A stretch of DNA of 64,000 nt from a virus: positions 50,769-114,768 of the IMG/VR virus record IMGVR_UViG_3300009376_001132, one strand, 5' to 3'. The notes under the pieces are model-generated. The model did no database searches and had not been told where the DNA came from. It worked only from the letters and a program-made list of their open reading frames with translations. Position numbers and translations under genes: made by a program. Shown here piece after piece: positions 28,784-37,566 of the stretch. The first letter of the stretch is position 1. Every line of letters starts with the position of its first letter.

Positions 28784-29555
28784 TTACAACCTCCATTTGA
28801 ATTGGGTGTACCCTTTCATAAGTAGTATCTCCGAACCTAACTCGGTAAAACTCTCTTCCTGAATAGTCGCTGTTGTCGGGAAAACTTCCAATAATAATAC
28901 CATACGGGTGCTCGGCAGTTAGTTTTAGTTTATCTTTGTCATTCTTCGGGGTAGAACGCATGGTGTTCGCTCGCTGAGGGTAAAAATACCCAAGACGAGG
29001 GGCAACTAATGTCCCTGGCTTATAAGGGTTATCTCTGTTAATGAGATCTTGAAAATCTTGGCGGTCGAGGTCACTCTCCTTGAGCATCATATTAAAAGTA
29101 TTTTTATAGGCAAACACCGATGAGAAGGCAGTAAATGTTTTTTCCTTTTCTCGAAAATACCTATTGTTGTTTATGAAAATCTTTGACGGGACACAAAGGA
29201 CATTATTTTCTGATACCAGAAATCTTTTCTTACCTTTGTCAACAGTAAAAGAAATTTGACGCAGACCTTCTTTGCCTTGTCCTTCGTATCTTATATTTTT
29301 GCACCAGATGAACCTTCCTTTGCGGACCAAGGTTTTATTGTCTGGATTCTTCAGAACATCCTTGAGAAACACCAAACGAAAAGCGGCTTTATCTGATGAC
29401 GCAGCGTAGTTGTAGCGGCGTGAAGCCATCTCTTCATAAAAAGGATTCAATTTTCGGGAAAGGCCGCCGAGCCTGGGGAGCCCATGAGTCCTGTTCCCAA
29501 CATCCTTCAAGGTGCAGTGATAGTCCCATAGTTCGCCCCAAGTTGGCAGGCTCAT
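28773..29555 (-). CDS. Hypothetical protein with C-terminal GDLV-type domain
   Basis: 260 residues. The first 180 (LPRLGGLSRKLNPFYEEMASRRYN, FLKDVLKNPDNKTLVRKGRFIWCKNIRYEGQ) are unrecognised. From about 180, YKPGTLVAPRLGYFYP ... AEHPYGIIIGSFPDNSDYSGREFYRVRFGDTTYERVHPIQ is a family barrel. A larger protein has thus gained this domain, which suggests a partner- or ligand-binding role. Its stop overlaps the glutaredoxin start. Confidence 0.68.
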   Translation of the reverse strand: MSLPTWGELWDYHCTLKDVGNRTHGLPRLGGLSRKLNPFYEEMASRRYNYAASSDKAAFRLVFLKDVLKNPDNKTLVRKGRFIWCKNIRYEGQGKEGLRQISFTVDKGKKRFLVSENNVLCVPSKIFINNNRYFREKEKTFTAFSSVFAYKNTFNMMLKESDLDRQDFQDLINRDNPYKPGTLVAPRLGYFYPQRANTMRSTPKNDKDKLKLTAEHPYGIIIGSFPDNSDYSGREFYRVRFGDTTYERVHPIQMEVVNEV

Positions 29556-29863
29556 GAGTCATTTTCCTGCAACAGCCGACAAAACTTTTGAAAAGACCCA
29601 ACCACGACAATTTCAGATGAGCGAAAAGAATTGCCATCTAGCACGAAGGTACAGAACTTTGTCCCTTCGGGAAATCTACCCTCCAACCTACTATGATCCA
29701 CAGAAGTTGTAAATTCATGAGGGTGGATAGAAACAACATATTCCGTGTTTAGTAAACACTCTCGTGTGTCATAAATCTTTTCAAAACTAACAAACTCAGA
29801 GCCGTCGGGGCGCTCCTTAAATGTTTTAACTTGTTTTTCATATACTTCTGAAACTTTAAGCAC
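29552..29863 (-). CDS. Hypothetical protein
   Basis: 103 residues, predicted beta-rich: KVSEVYEKQVKTFKERPDGSEFVSFEKIYDTRECLLN, then VVSIHPHEFTTSVDHSRLEGRFPEGTKFCTFVLDGN. The EGTKFCTF end strand resembles small phage regulators but no family is certain. Overlaps the 260-residue gene by 4 nt. Confidence 0.6.
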   Translation of the reverse strand: MLKVSEVYEKQVKTFKERPDGSEFVSFEKIYDTRECLLNTEYVVSIHPHEFTTSVDHSRLEGRFPEGTKFCTFVLDGNSFRSSEIVVVGSFQKFCRLLQENDS

Positions 29864-30083
29864 GGGACATTACCTCCATTGTATCAATTGTTCGCACAAG
29901 CCAATCGTCTCCTTTGACGTGAACCTTGTGATAAATGTTTTCGTTATTAAAATTAGGTTCTACCATTACAGCCATACTAGGCTCAGATAATCTTATCCAA
30001 TCAACAGGTGCCGATGGGTCCCCAGTGTCAAGGAGTGTAATATCCGAAGGCAGATATACTAGGTCACCCTTCTTGAGGTTCAT
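29856..30083 (-). CDS. GDLV-type SH3-like protein
   Basis: 75 residues, MNLKKGDLVYLPSDITLLDTGDPSAPVDWIRLSEPSMAVMVEPNFNNENIYHKVHVKGDDWLV. K-K-G-D-L-V start, M-A-V-M-V strand and aromatic closing strand are all present. Overlaps the upstream coiled-coil gene by 20 nt. Confidence 0.75.
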   Translation of the reverse strand: MNLKKGDLVYLPSDITLLDTGDPSAPVDWIRLSEPSMAVMVEPNFNNENIYHKVHVKGDDWLVRTIDTMEVMSRA

Positions 30084-30591
30084 GTTCTTCTCCTAGGGAG
30101 GAATCTTCCGCCCCCTTAATAAAATTAGCAAACCTCCTCATTTGGGTAACCGTATCCTTTAACCCCTTCAATTGAGAGGGGTCAAACTCGCTAGGGTCGA
30201 ACACTGGCTCCGCTGCGGGAATGTCGTTTGGATCCATGGTAGACATATTACTCAGAGCTTCTTCGACTCCTTGAACATTTCTCTTCGTCTCTTCGATAGT
30301 TTCTCTGATATTACCAAGATTCTCAAGAGATTCTTGCGCTGGTTGTGGTAGCATTGTCTCAAACCGAGCACGCTCAAATCCAAGCATCATGTCTCGGTAC
30401 TGCTCCAGTTGATTCGCTACGGTATAAATATGATTCAGAGCTTCGGACACGCCCTCCACGATGCGGTCGGCAGTTGCCTTCTCCAGGCAGATGAAAGCGT
30501 CCTGAAGAGCATTGGACTCCTCCAAAACCAAAGAGCGCATAATGTCGTTTACCCTGGACACATCCGCCTCAAAACTAATTGTTGCTCGCAT
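30064..30591 (-). CDS. Coiled-coil hypothetical protein
   Basis: 175 residues, predominantly helical (ALNHIYTVANQLEQYRDMMLGFERARFETML, ESLENLGNIRETIEETKRNVQGVEEALSNM) with a Pro/Asp-rich linker and a C-terminal helix. It opens a module of five overlapping genes. No family recognised. Confidence 0.65.
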   Translation of the reverse strand: MRATISFEADVSRVNDIMRSLVLEESNALQDAFICLEKATADRIVEGVSEALNHIYTVANQLEQYRDMMLGFERARFETMLPQPAQESLENLGNIRETIEETKRNVQGVEEALSNMSTMDPNDIPAAEPVFDPSEFDPSQLKGLKDTVTQMRRFANFIKGAEDSSLGEEHEPQEG

Positions 30592-30643
30592 ATACGAAAT
30601 CCTCCTTAATAGGATTATGTCTCATTATTGAGATTTTGTTAAG

Positions 30644-31279
30644 TTATTTCTTTTTCTTCTTCGCCGCCTTCAAGCAACGGTCTTGGAGCTTGACGTGCTC
30701 GCCATTTACAAGGATGGTTGAGGAGGCGTAGAGCCCGACGGGGTGGTTAGCAACCACCAGACCAACCTGATCGTGAAGGTCACGACGCTGGACCAAGTTG
30801 TAGTTGGCACGCACCTTACAGAGCGAACCGACAGGGAAGGCAGGCGCTTCAACCGCAGCAGCGATGGCCTTCTTGGCATACTTGTTTTTGGTGAGAGCGT
30901 TAAACTGCTTTTCGGTGGGAACGAAGTCCTCATCCAAAAGAACCTTGGTAGCAAGGTCACGGAAGTAAGTGGTGGTGCGGTAGTATTGAGCGCAGATCTG
31001 AGCGAGGGGGCGATGGTTTGCTTTGTAGTTTGCTTCCCACTCGTTGCGGGCGACGATAGCCTCGTCGGAGTACCGCTCTTCCATACGCTCAAGGCACTCG
31101 ACTTGCTTGACGGACAACTTGCCGCCATCCTCAAACTGACGCTTGAGAGACTCAGCAAACTTGCGGTCACGCTCCGACAACTCTTTGGACATCAGGGACT
31201 CAAAGCGGGCTGCCCCGTTTGTGAGTTCCACTCGTTCAGCCCGTTGAGGGCGAGGATACATTTGATGCCAATAACCCAT
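30644..31279 (-). CDS. Hypothetical protein with C-terminal GDLV-type domain
   Basis: 211 residues. The N-terminal 145 are helical and charged. Residues about 148-205, FPVGSLCKVRANYNLVQRRDLHDQVGLVVANHPVGLY ... VNGEHVKLQDRCL, are a family barrel, and the C-terminus is poly-basic (KAAKKKKK). Its own strong promoter (31302-31329) suggests early expression. Possibly nucleic-acid associated. Confidence 0.68.
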   Translation of the reverse strand: MGYWHQMYPRPQRAERVELTNGAARFESLMSKELSERDRKFAESLKRQFEDGGKLSVKQVECLERMEERYSDEAIVARNEWEANYKANHRPLAQICAQYYRTTTYFRDLATKVLLDEDFVPTEKQFNALTKNKYAKKAIAAAVEAPAFPVGSLCKVRANYNLVQRRDLHDQVGLVVANHPVGLYASSTILVNGEHVKLQDRCLKAAKKKKK

Positions 31280-31301
31280 TACCTGTCTCCCTTACATATG
31301 T

Positions 31302-31329
31302 ATATTAGCATACATCTAGGGTAGGTCAA
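31302..31329 (-). promoter_or_regulatory. Sigma-70-type promoter, 16-bp spacer
   Basis: Minus strand TTGACC, 16 bases, TAATAT with extended -10 TG, 23 nt before the ATG at 31279. Confidence 0.8.
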
Positions 31330-31336
31330 GTTTTAT

Positions 31337-31696
31337 TTATACTTTATATTTTTTTATCCACAAAAAACGTGGGCGAGTTGCGAGGTAATCAGGATCATCA
31401 GCCATTTCATAGGCTTCCTGTTCTGCTCTGATTCTTCTATAGGCCTCTGCTCCGTCTCGATATTTGATATAACCATGAAGGTAATCCCACAAATACAAAG
31501 CGACCATGCCAATGACACCTGTCTCTAAAAATTGCTGGAAGTGTATTGTCTCGTGGCGCTTCGTAACCTCTCCCAACTCTCCTTTACAGAAGACCAAAAA
31601 GAATAAAGTAATAGCCCATATCTGAATGGGGGCAAAATAAGAGAGAACAACAGGAACTTTGCTGTTCTCAATAAAAAAAGGTTTCCAGTTTTTCAT
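31337..31696 (-). CDS. Membrane protein with HETIH zinc-site motif
   Basis: 119 residues from the ATG at 31696. A hydrophobic segment SYFAPIQIWAITLFFLVF is followed by KRHETIHFQQFLETGVIGMVALYLWDYL, in which H-E-x-x-H sits at the membrane boundary, and by a charged AYRRIRAEQEAYEMADD helix. The arrangement is that of small membrane zinc-protease-like phage proteins; activity is unproven. It follows a 43-residue membrane gene. Confidence 0.65.
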   Translation of the reverse strand: MKNWKPFFIENSKVPVVLSYFAPIQIWAITLFFLVFCKGELGEVTKRHETIHFQQFLETGVIGMVALYLWDYLHGYIKYRDGAEAYRRIRAEQEAYEMADDPDYLATRPRFLWIKKYKV

Positions 31697-31697
31697 T

Positions 31698-31829
31698 TTA
31701 TTCTCCCCAATCTTCCCACAACATCCGATTTTTAGATAGATTTTCTTTTTGCTTCTCGCATTTCTTCCAGCGATTGCGATAATAGATCGCTCCACCTAAG
31801 CATACGACAGCGACAAACAAAGCAAACAT
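31698..31829 (-). CDS. Small membrane protein
   Basis: 43 residues, MFALFVAVVCLGGAIYYRNRWKKCEKQ with one transmembrane helix and a charged cytoplasmic tail ending WEDWGE. It lies between two membrane-associated genes, a layout typical of lysis or envelope modules. Confidence 0.55.
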   Translation of the reverse strand: MFALFVAVVCLGGAIYYRNRWKKCEKQKENLSKNRMLWEDWGE

Positions 31830-31830
31830 C

Positions 31831-32289
31831 TTACTTCATCACGAGATCCATAAAGTGTTTCACCCACATACCACCAGCAGCAGTTGCTATGAGCCAGATG
31901 ACCTTTTGCATACCTGCTTTCCAGTCTTGAAGCTTAGATACCTCAAGACGAAGCTCCTCTACCTCGTCCACATCTTTTTGGACTTGATTCTTCCACATAA
32001 GAACTTCTTGATGTTGTGCCACAATGGGTTTAGTTTCATTAATATATTCTTGGCGTCGTGCTGATTCCAGTTCCAACTCTTTAACTCGGCTAAAAAGCCC
32101 TGAGTCTGGCTCGTAAAGGCTTTTCTTTACGCCTCGCACGGCGTCAAGGACTTCCCGTTGGGAATCTTTGATGTGCTCAACATCTATCGCTAATTTATCA
32201 AACCCACCGTTGAGCGACTTAGCACTAGTAATTTTGTGCTCCATATTTTCTACTTTTTGCAAAACAAGTTTTAAAAGATCATCGCTCAT
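31831..32289 (-). CDS. Coiled-coil protein with C-terminal membrane helix
   Basis: 152 residues from the ATG at 32289. Long coiled coil (VRGVKKSLYEPDSGLFSRVKELELESARRQEYINE, DVDEVEELRLEVSKLQDWK) and a C-terminal helix VIWLIATAAGGMWVKHFMDLV. The order resembles haemolysin-XhlA-type or spanin-like phage proteins of the lysis zone; assignment is tentative. Confidence 0.62.
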   Translation of the reverse strand: MSDDLLKLVLQKVENMEHKITSAKSLNGGFDKLAIDVEHIKDSQREVLDAVRGVKKSLYEPDSGLFSRVKELELESARRQEYINETKPIVAQHQEVLMWKNQVQKDVDEVEELRLEVSKLQDWKAGMQKVIWLIATAAGGMWVKHFMDLVMK

Positions 32290-32303
32290 TTGAGTGCTCC
32301 AAT

Positions 32304-32338
32304 ATAAAAAAAGACCAGGCATAAAATACTCTGGTCTT
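32304..32338 (-). terminator. Rho-independent terminator after groEL
   Basis: Minus strand AAGACCAG stem paired with CTGGTCTT around a loop (32311-32338), followed by TTTTTTTATA. It is nearly symmetrical and could stop transcription from either side. Confidence 0.8.
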
Positions 32339-32382
32339 TTGTATGAAACCGGCTGTTTTAATTAGTCGTTAGACTTGTGTTT

Positions 32383-33969
32383 TTATTCACCACCTTTCTT
32401 TAAAACAGCACAATTAGTTGTGAGCAGCGTTCCCGCTGCGCTAGCGGCGTTTTGTAACGCACACTTCACAGTTTTTGCTGGGTCGATGACGCCCGACTCG
32501 ATTAAATCTTCAAAGTTTTCAGTCCTAGCATTAAAGCCAACATTAAGACTCTCTTCATCATGAGGAAGGGTATTTATCACTAGGTCCGAGGACACGTCCG
32601 CATTCTTGAGTATCTGTTTCATTGGAGCCGTACACGCTTCTGCTAGAGCTTGAGCGCCCCGAAGTTCGTCCTCGTTGGCTAGCTCAACCCTTACCGCATG
32701 AGCAGCTTTTATCAAAGCTGTGCCGCCGCCAGGAACAATCCCCTCCTCTTGTGCTGACCTGACTGCCTCTAAGGCGTCCTCAACTCTGTGTTTCTTTTCT
32801 GTGACTTCGATTTCTGTTGCTCCTCCGATGCGAACGACGGCGACGGCAGACTGAAGTCTTGTTATTCTCTCTTGGATTGCTTCGGCTTCCTTGAGGTCTT
32901 CTGTGTCTTCCATAAGAGCGGTGAGGGACTCTACTCTTTTTTCTAATTCCCCATAGTCAACGTCGCTGTCAGATAAGATAGTCCGTCTCTTGCTGATCTC
33001 TATTCTTTTCACAGACCCCAGGTGCTCCAGCTTGACATCCCTGAGTCTGATACCACTATCTTTGCTGACGAAGGTGGCTCCCGTAACCAGCGCAATATCC
33101 TCCAGAAGGCTGCGTCGCTCTTCGCCGTACTTGGGTGCCTTGACTGCGGCAATCTTCATGTCATTTCGCATACGATTCATAATCAATGCCGCAAGAAGTT
33201 GACCCTCAATCTCTTCCGCCACAATAACAAAGGGGCGACCATCACGAGCCACCACCTCTAAAATTGACAGCATCTCCTCAACATTGTCTAAAGTCTCGTC
33301 GGTCACAAACACGAGGGCGTCTCTATATTCTATAACTGCACGCCTCTGGTCTGTTACAAACTGTGGAGAGACAAAGCCGCCATCGAAGCGGAAGCCCTCA
33401 ACAACATCCAGAATAGTTTTCAGGGAACGGCTTTCCTCAATGGTGATAGACCCGTCTTTTCCTGCGGCAGCCACTGCCTCGGCAATCAATGCCCCTATAG
33501 CCTCATCGCCGTTGGCAGAAACTGTTGCAACATGTCGGATCTCTTCCTCGCTGGAAACTGGCTGTGCGAGTTCTGTAATCCTGTCACATATTGCCTCAAC
33601 TGCTGCATCAATCCCTCTCTTGATATCAGTAGATGAGGCACCGGCAGCAATGTGCTTGTTGGCTGCTAGCAGTATGGCACGAGCCAAAACAGTACTGGTC
33701 GTTGTGCCATCACCGCTCGTCTTTTCTGTCTGGAGGGCTGCTTGGCGAAGCACCTCCACCGCTGCTTGCTCGTAATCGTCGTCAAGTTCTACAACACGGG
33801 CAACGCTTACGCCATCCTTTGTGATAACAGGGTCAGCGCCACGTCTATAGAGAATTACATTTTGCCCACGAGGTCCAAGAGTCGAAGCCACAGCATCAGT
33901 CAATTTATTAGCACCAGAAAGAAGCTTCTGTCTAATTTCATCACCAAACAGAATGTAATCTTTATTCAT
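32383..33969 (-). CDS. groEL: GroEL-like group I chaperonin
   Basis: 528 residues from the ATG at 33969. Conserved blocks: ASTLGPRGQNVIL, ITKDGVSVARVVELDD, TSGDGTTTSTVLARAIL (ATP-binding loop with the catalytic Asp), apical-domain KDGSITIEES and RFDGGFVSPQFVTD, and EEGIVPGGGTALI. The Gly-Gly-Met tail of bacterial GroEL is missing. A GroES-like gene is at 55937. Phage-encoded chaperonins, as in phages EL and OBP, fold phage proteins when host GroEL is unsuited. Whether it works with or without the GroES is unknown. Confidence 0.93.
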   Translation of the reverse strand: MNKDYILFGDEIRQKLLSGANKLTDAVASTLGPRGQNVILYRRGADPVITKDGVSVARVVELDDDYEQAAVEVLRQAALQTEKTSGDGTTTSTVLARAILLAANKHIAAGASSTDIKRGIDAAVEAICDRITELAQPVSSEEEIRHVATVSANGDEAIGALIAEAVAAAGKDGSITIEESRSLKTILDVVEGFRFDGGFVSPQFVTDQRRAVIEYRDALVFVTDETLDNVEEMLSILEVVARDGRPFVIVAEEIEGQLLAALIMNRMRNDMKIAAVKAPKYGEERRSLLEDIALVTGATFVSKDSGIRLRDVKLEHLGSVKRIEISKRRTILSDSDVDYGELEKRVESLTALMEDTEDLKEAEAIQERITRLQSAVAVVRIGGATEIEVTEKKHRVEDALEAVRSAQEEGIVPGGGTALIKAAHAVRVELANEDELRGAQALAEACTAPMKQILKNADVSSDLVINTLPHDEESLNVGFNARTENFEDLIESGVIDPAKTVKCALQNAASAAGTLLTTNCAVLKKGGE

Positions 33970-34148
33970 TTGCTTTTCCTTTTCTTTTGTTTCTTTTTGT
34001 TGTGTTCTACCTGTGGCCACAAAACCATCTGCATAGTCTTGACCTTGGCTTCGAGCGCATCCAGTCTCATGTTGGTTGTATAATAAAACCCGATGAGAGG
34101 AACTAAAAGTGCCCCGATGGTTACAAGCGTTTTAATATCTATCTTCAT
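33966..34148 (-). CDS. Small membrane coiled-coil protein
   Basis: 60 residues, MKIDIKTLVTIGALLVPLIGFYYTTNMRLDALEAKVKTM then a Lys-rich end (HNKKKQKKRKSK). One membrane helix plus a short coiled coil. Its last codon overlaps the groEL start (ATGA). May be a small spanin- or holin-like component. Confidence 0.6.
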   Translation of the reverse strand: MKIDIKTLVTIGALLVPLIGFYYTTNMRLDALEAKVKTMQMVLWPQVEHNKKKQKKRKSK

Positions 34149-34152
34149 CTAC

Positions 34153-34686
34153 TTACCAAAAATACATCAACGAGAAGTTAGGAATAGGGTGCATCCCCAA
34201 GAATCCAAACTGATGATTTGCATACCCAACCTGAATTGCCAAGGGCAACTCCAAAGCTACGGCAAACTGCTTCCATCGGCGCTCAAGCCCAACACCCGGA
34301 CCAAACGAGAACATAACACCCTCGTCAAGTTGCCCTGTGATCTCTATGTCCCTACAGTTGTCACCGTTGTCATCGCATACATACTCCCAGTGGTCGCCGC
34401 TGTCTCGGTGGTAAAAAGCAGCGAGACCTAGCGACCAATAGGCACGCCCCCAACTGGTAGAGTTAAGTGTGTGAAAAAGTGTTCCGCCGACAAAAACAGT
34501 CGAATCGAAGTCTTCATCCACAATCGGCAGGAGTGAGACTTGCCAGCCTCGACCATCGTCAAACTGCCTGCTATAACCAAGCCCCACACCGTGGGTCGAG
34601 CCAGCAACAAAACCAATTCGCTGCTCCTCTGCTGTTGCCATCGCAGGCAACAATAAACTAATCATCAGTAAATAACGCATCTTCAT
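34153..34686 (-). CDS. Outer-membrane beta-barrel-like protein
   Basis: 177 residues. MKMRYLLMISLLLPAMATAEE is a signal peptide with cleavage near A19. Alternating strands such as IGFVAGSTHGVGLGYSRQF, GWQVSLLPIV, AYWSLGLAAFYHR and FAVALELPLAIQVGYANHQ with a terminal aromatic residue (LMYFW) suggest an eight-strand barrel of the outer membrane. A phage-made barrel might mask a receptor or block superinfection; inference only. Two cysteine-containing loops (CDDNGDNC). Confidence 0.62.
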   Translation of the reverse strand: MKMRYLLMISLLLPAMATAEEQRIGFVAGSTHGVGLGYSRQFDDGRGWQVSLLPIVDEDFDSTVFVGGTLFHTLNSTSWGRAYWSLGLAAFYHRDSGDHWEYVCDDNGDNCRDIEITGQLDEGVMFSFGPGVGLERRWKQFAVALELPLAIQVGYANHQFGFLGMHPIPNFSLMYFW

Positions 34687-35470
34687 TCTCCTTAACGTTA
34701 AGTATCAGTATCTCCTTGGACTTCTTGTCTTTGGACATACCATATGCCCATTCAGGGTATACTATTTTATAATCTTTGTATAGTTCCAGAATTTCAGGGT
34801 GAGGGTTGTAAGATATCACCCAGTTGTTTTTCTTTTTGATTTCTTCCGCAAAACTTTGGTGGTCGAAGTCCTTATGTGCCGAACCCCTTTCACCGTATAG
34901 AGTAGACTTTTCCAAAAGATATGGTGGGTCAGCGTAGATAAAAGTTTCATCGTCGTGTCTCCGTAGGCTGTCGGTGAAGTCCGCTTGCTTTACAGTTAGA
35001 AAGGGACATGAGAAGTTTCTAAGGCGGTCAATGCTGCTTTGGGTGAACCGCTTGTCTGCTGCTTGTTGTGAGTATCCGCCGCTCATAGTTGCCCCGCTAA
35101 ATGACGAGCGGTTTAAAGCGTAATACATACAGGCTCGCATCTCTCGCCAAAGCATGTGAGTGTTATCCATGTGGTCCCAGCCCTGCTTCTTCTGATACTG
35201 AAGAAACATATCTTTTGTACACGGATGAAACATTTCCTCAAGAAGGCGGGACATTCCCTTGGGGTCTTCTAGGGCATGTTGCCAGAAGTTTACGAGCGGC
35301 TCAAAGATATCATAGCCGTGAACTCGCACACCTTGCGAGGCGTAGTGAATCTCAATAGACCCGCCACCAAAAAAGGGACTGACAATTTCTGTCAGGTTTT
35401 TTGGGAAATAAGGTGTAATGTGTTTGAGGGCTCTTGTTTTACCACCTGGGTATCTTAAAAGAGATTTCAA
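34658..35470 (-). CDS. dam: DNA adenine N6-methyltransferase, D12/Dam class
   Basis: 270 residues. LLRYPGGKTRALKHI at residue 4 and VSPFFGGGSIEIHYAS form the SAM-binding motifs (FxGGGS), YYALNRSSFSGATMSGGYS lies in the target region and FIYADPPYL near residue 175 is the catalytic DPPY. The whole order matches Dam/M.EcoRV-type alpha class enzymes, which methylate adenine, for Dam in GATC. The target site here cannot be read from sequence. Overlaps the barrel gene's start. Confidence 0.92.
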   Translation of the reverse strand: MKSLLRYPGGKTRALKHITPYFPKNLTEIVSPFFGGGSIEIHYASQGVRVHGYDIFEPLVNFWQHALEDPKGMSRLLEEMFHPCTKDMFLQYQKKQGWDHMDNTHMLWREMRACMYYALNRSSFSGATMSGGYSQQAADKRFTQSSIDRLRNFSCPFLTVKQADFTDSLRRHDDETFIYADPPYLLEKSTLYGERGSAHKDFDHQSFAEEIKKKNNWVISYNPHPEILELYKDYKIVYPEWAYGMSKDKKSKEILILNVKENEDALFTDD

Positions 35471-35487
35471 TTATCCTCGCTTTCTTT

Positions 35488-37566
35488 CTATTGTGCTGGA
35501 CTTACGTCGGGAGAAGTGATATCAGGAGCATCGTCAGCACCTGCGGGCTCAACAGCTTCAGCGGCCGCTTGCTGGATTTGTGCCTGGGCATCGTCATCAA
35601 ATATCTCCGTCAACTCTTTCAACCGGGGTCCGTACTCAATGTAGGTCCTAAATGTTTTGCCTTTGTTTTCGGGCTTCCCCCGATAAGAGAATAATACATT
35701 AGGACTGGATTTTGTTCTAGGTTCAGGATAGGGGGCGGAGCTTGGGTCATCATCATTGGTAAGTTTACTTCTATCATAAAACAGCAACATAGGATTCTCG
35801 CCCTCATCTTTTTTGTGAACCACAGCCAAGTCGGCTGTATCCTGCATCGCCTTCGTCAAAGACTCGTAAAAATCTAAATAATAGGCAGTCTCGTTGCCAA
35901 TAGACAAGAATCCCATCGGAGGTGTATCCTGTCCCGCATCAGCAATCTGTTCGGCTGTATATCCTGTGCCGGCTTTGCGAACGCCGCCCTCGATAGCTGT
36001 GAGTAGAGCTTTTTTAGCCTGTGCTTCCGCCTCTTCGTCTTTGCCAGGCGGGTTGAAAATGGGCGCAAGTTGAGCTTCTACTTTCGCCATCACCATATCA
36101 GACAAAGCTTCCTTGAGTTTGTCATTCCCTTGCTCAGTACCTGCATAAGTATCCAACACCTTTTGCCAGGCATCTGACTGATCTCCCACATCCACCATAA
36201 ACATGTCTTTTATCATTTGTTGGATTCCCTTGGGTCCTGTCCAGCTTTTGCCCGTTTGTCCCAAGAGGGTAGAATTATATTTCAGCGACAAGTTTCCGAT
36301 TGTTTTAAGAGTTGCGCCAGCGGCGTCGGGAAAGTCTAGGTCGGGCCTTCCATCAATAGTGACCTGCAAGTCTGCCTTAGTTACAGTCTGTCCCTCCAAA
36401 CCCATGGCGCTAACCACGATATTATCCACCTGGCTTTCCCATAGTGTTTTGGCTAGTTCTTTAGCGCCTCGGGTACTTGCTGCCCTGGCGGCTCCCACCG
36501 CCAAGGGGCGAAGGTCGTCGTCCCAAACGCCCACCTCCTCTTCGGTATCGTCGGCATCTTCTTTTACCGCCGTCAAGTCACTGAACACTCCGTTGGCTAA
36601 CCCCACTCTGAGAGTTACTTTGTCTTCTCCGTCTTTTCCTGATGGTGTTGGTCCTACCGATCCATTTTTACCCTTTCCGCTCCTATTGGACGTCGCATTT
36701 TTACCTAACGAGCGAGCCGTCTTAAAAATATCATTAGCGTCAAGTTCCCCATCTGGATCTAGAAAGCGCAAATAAAAGGCAGACGCCAACAACCCTTCTA
36801 GAATATCTCCCTTGTTTCCGATGCCCTTCGCTCCACCTTTAAATATCTTTAGTCCGTAATTGAAGCCATCGGGCCAAATGGCACGAAATCCCCGAAAGGC
36901 TTCTTTGTAGTCTATAAAATCCGTAGCCCCCAGTTCAGTGAGTTTAGCTTTTACCGTATTAAGCAATTCTAGGCGGGAAGACTGGGGACCTAGTGTGTTA
37001 GTGTATTGCCACATCTTGGCGTTTCCGTATGTGCCATCTCTTTTTTTTTGCGGAGGGGCACCTGCTCCATCTGCACCGTTAGTTGTTACTTCGGAGTTAG
37101 CCGCTGCCAGGATCTCTTGTACCGCTTCATTAACTGATGCATATCGTTGATCTTCCGATTCTTCTTCGAACAATATTTGCTCCAACACTACGTCGATGAG
37201 TCCATTAAAAATATTTAAACTTTCCCCAATCTTTACCTTCATGTCAGGAAGTTTTTCTTTCTCTTCGTCAATCGCTCGCATTAAAGCTGGGGAGTGGTGG
37301 TGAAGTTCCTCGACCGCACAGGGCTCACAGCTATGGGCAGCACCTCTAACATAATCCTGTACACTGTTTGCACACTGACCATCAAGGAACAGGCTTTGAG
37401 AAAAGATCTCCTGCTGGTGATCTGTCATTGTATCCCAATTTTTATAAGCCAAGCCGTTTTTCTGAAGCCTGTGGTCTAATTCTTTTACTTTGTCTGCAAA
37501 CTCATTGTTAACGGCGGGAACGCTGGCAACGTAGTCAAGATGATGTTGCTTAAACGGCGCATACAT
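35488..37566 (-). CDS. Large acidic protein, possible internal head protein with nuclease-like segment
   Basis: 692 residues, rich in Asp, Glu and Ala. Segments include a Cys-rich GQCANSVQDYVRGAAHSCEPCAVEEL near residue 60, KGIGNKGDILEGLLASAFYLRF near residue 250, and PDLDFPDAAGATLKTIGNLSLKYNS near residue 405; the last has D...SLKY spacing reminiscent of PD-(D/E)xK nucleases, which is weak evidence. The acidic Ala-rich C-terminus resembles virion proteins. It abuts the tagged gene at 37566 (1-nt overlap), so packaging in the head is possible. Unknown overall. Confidence 0.65.
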   Translation of the reverse strand: MYAPFKQHHLDYVASVPAVNNEFADKVKELDHRLQKNGLAYKNWDTMTDHQQEIFSQSLFLDGQCANSVQDYVRGAAHSCEPCAVEELHHHSPALMRAIDEEKEKLPDMKVKIGESLNIFNGLIDVVLEQILFEEESEDQRYASVNEAVQEILAAANSEVTTNGADGAGAPPQKKRDGTYGNAKMWQYTNTLGPQSSRLELLNTVKAKLTELGATDFIDYKEAFRGFRAIWPDGFNYGLKIFKGGAKGIGNKGDILEGLLASAFYLRFLDPDGELDANDIFKTARSLGKNATSNRSGKGKNGSVGPTPSGKDGEDKVTLRVGLANGVFSDLTAVKEDADDTEEEVGVWDDDLRPLAVGAARAASTRGAKELAKTLWESQVDNIVVSAMGLEGQTVTKADLQVTIDGRPDLDFPDAAGATLKTIGNLSLKYNSTLLGQTGKSWTGPKGIQQMIKDMFMVDVGDQSDAWQKVLDTYAGTEQGNDKLKEALSDMVMAKVEAQLAPIFNPPGKDEEAEAQAKKALLTAIEGGVRKAGTGYTAEQIADAGQDTPPMGFLSIGNETAYYLDFYESLTKAMQDTADLAVVHKKDEGENPMLLFYDRSKLTNDDDPSSAPYPEPRTKSSPNVLFSYRGKPENKGKTFRTYIEYGPRLKELTEIFDDDAQAQIQQAAAEAVEPAGADDAPDITSPDVSPAQ

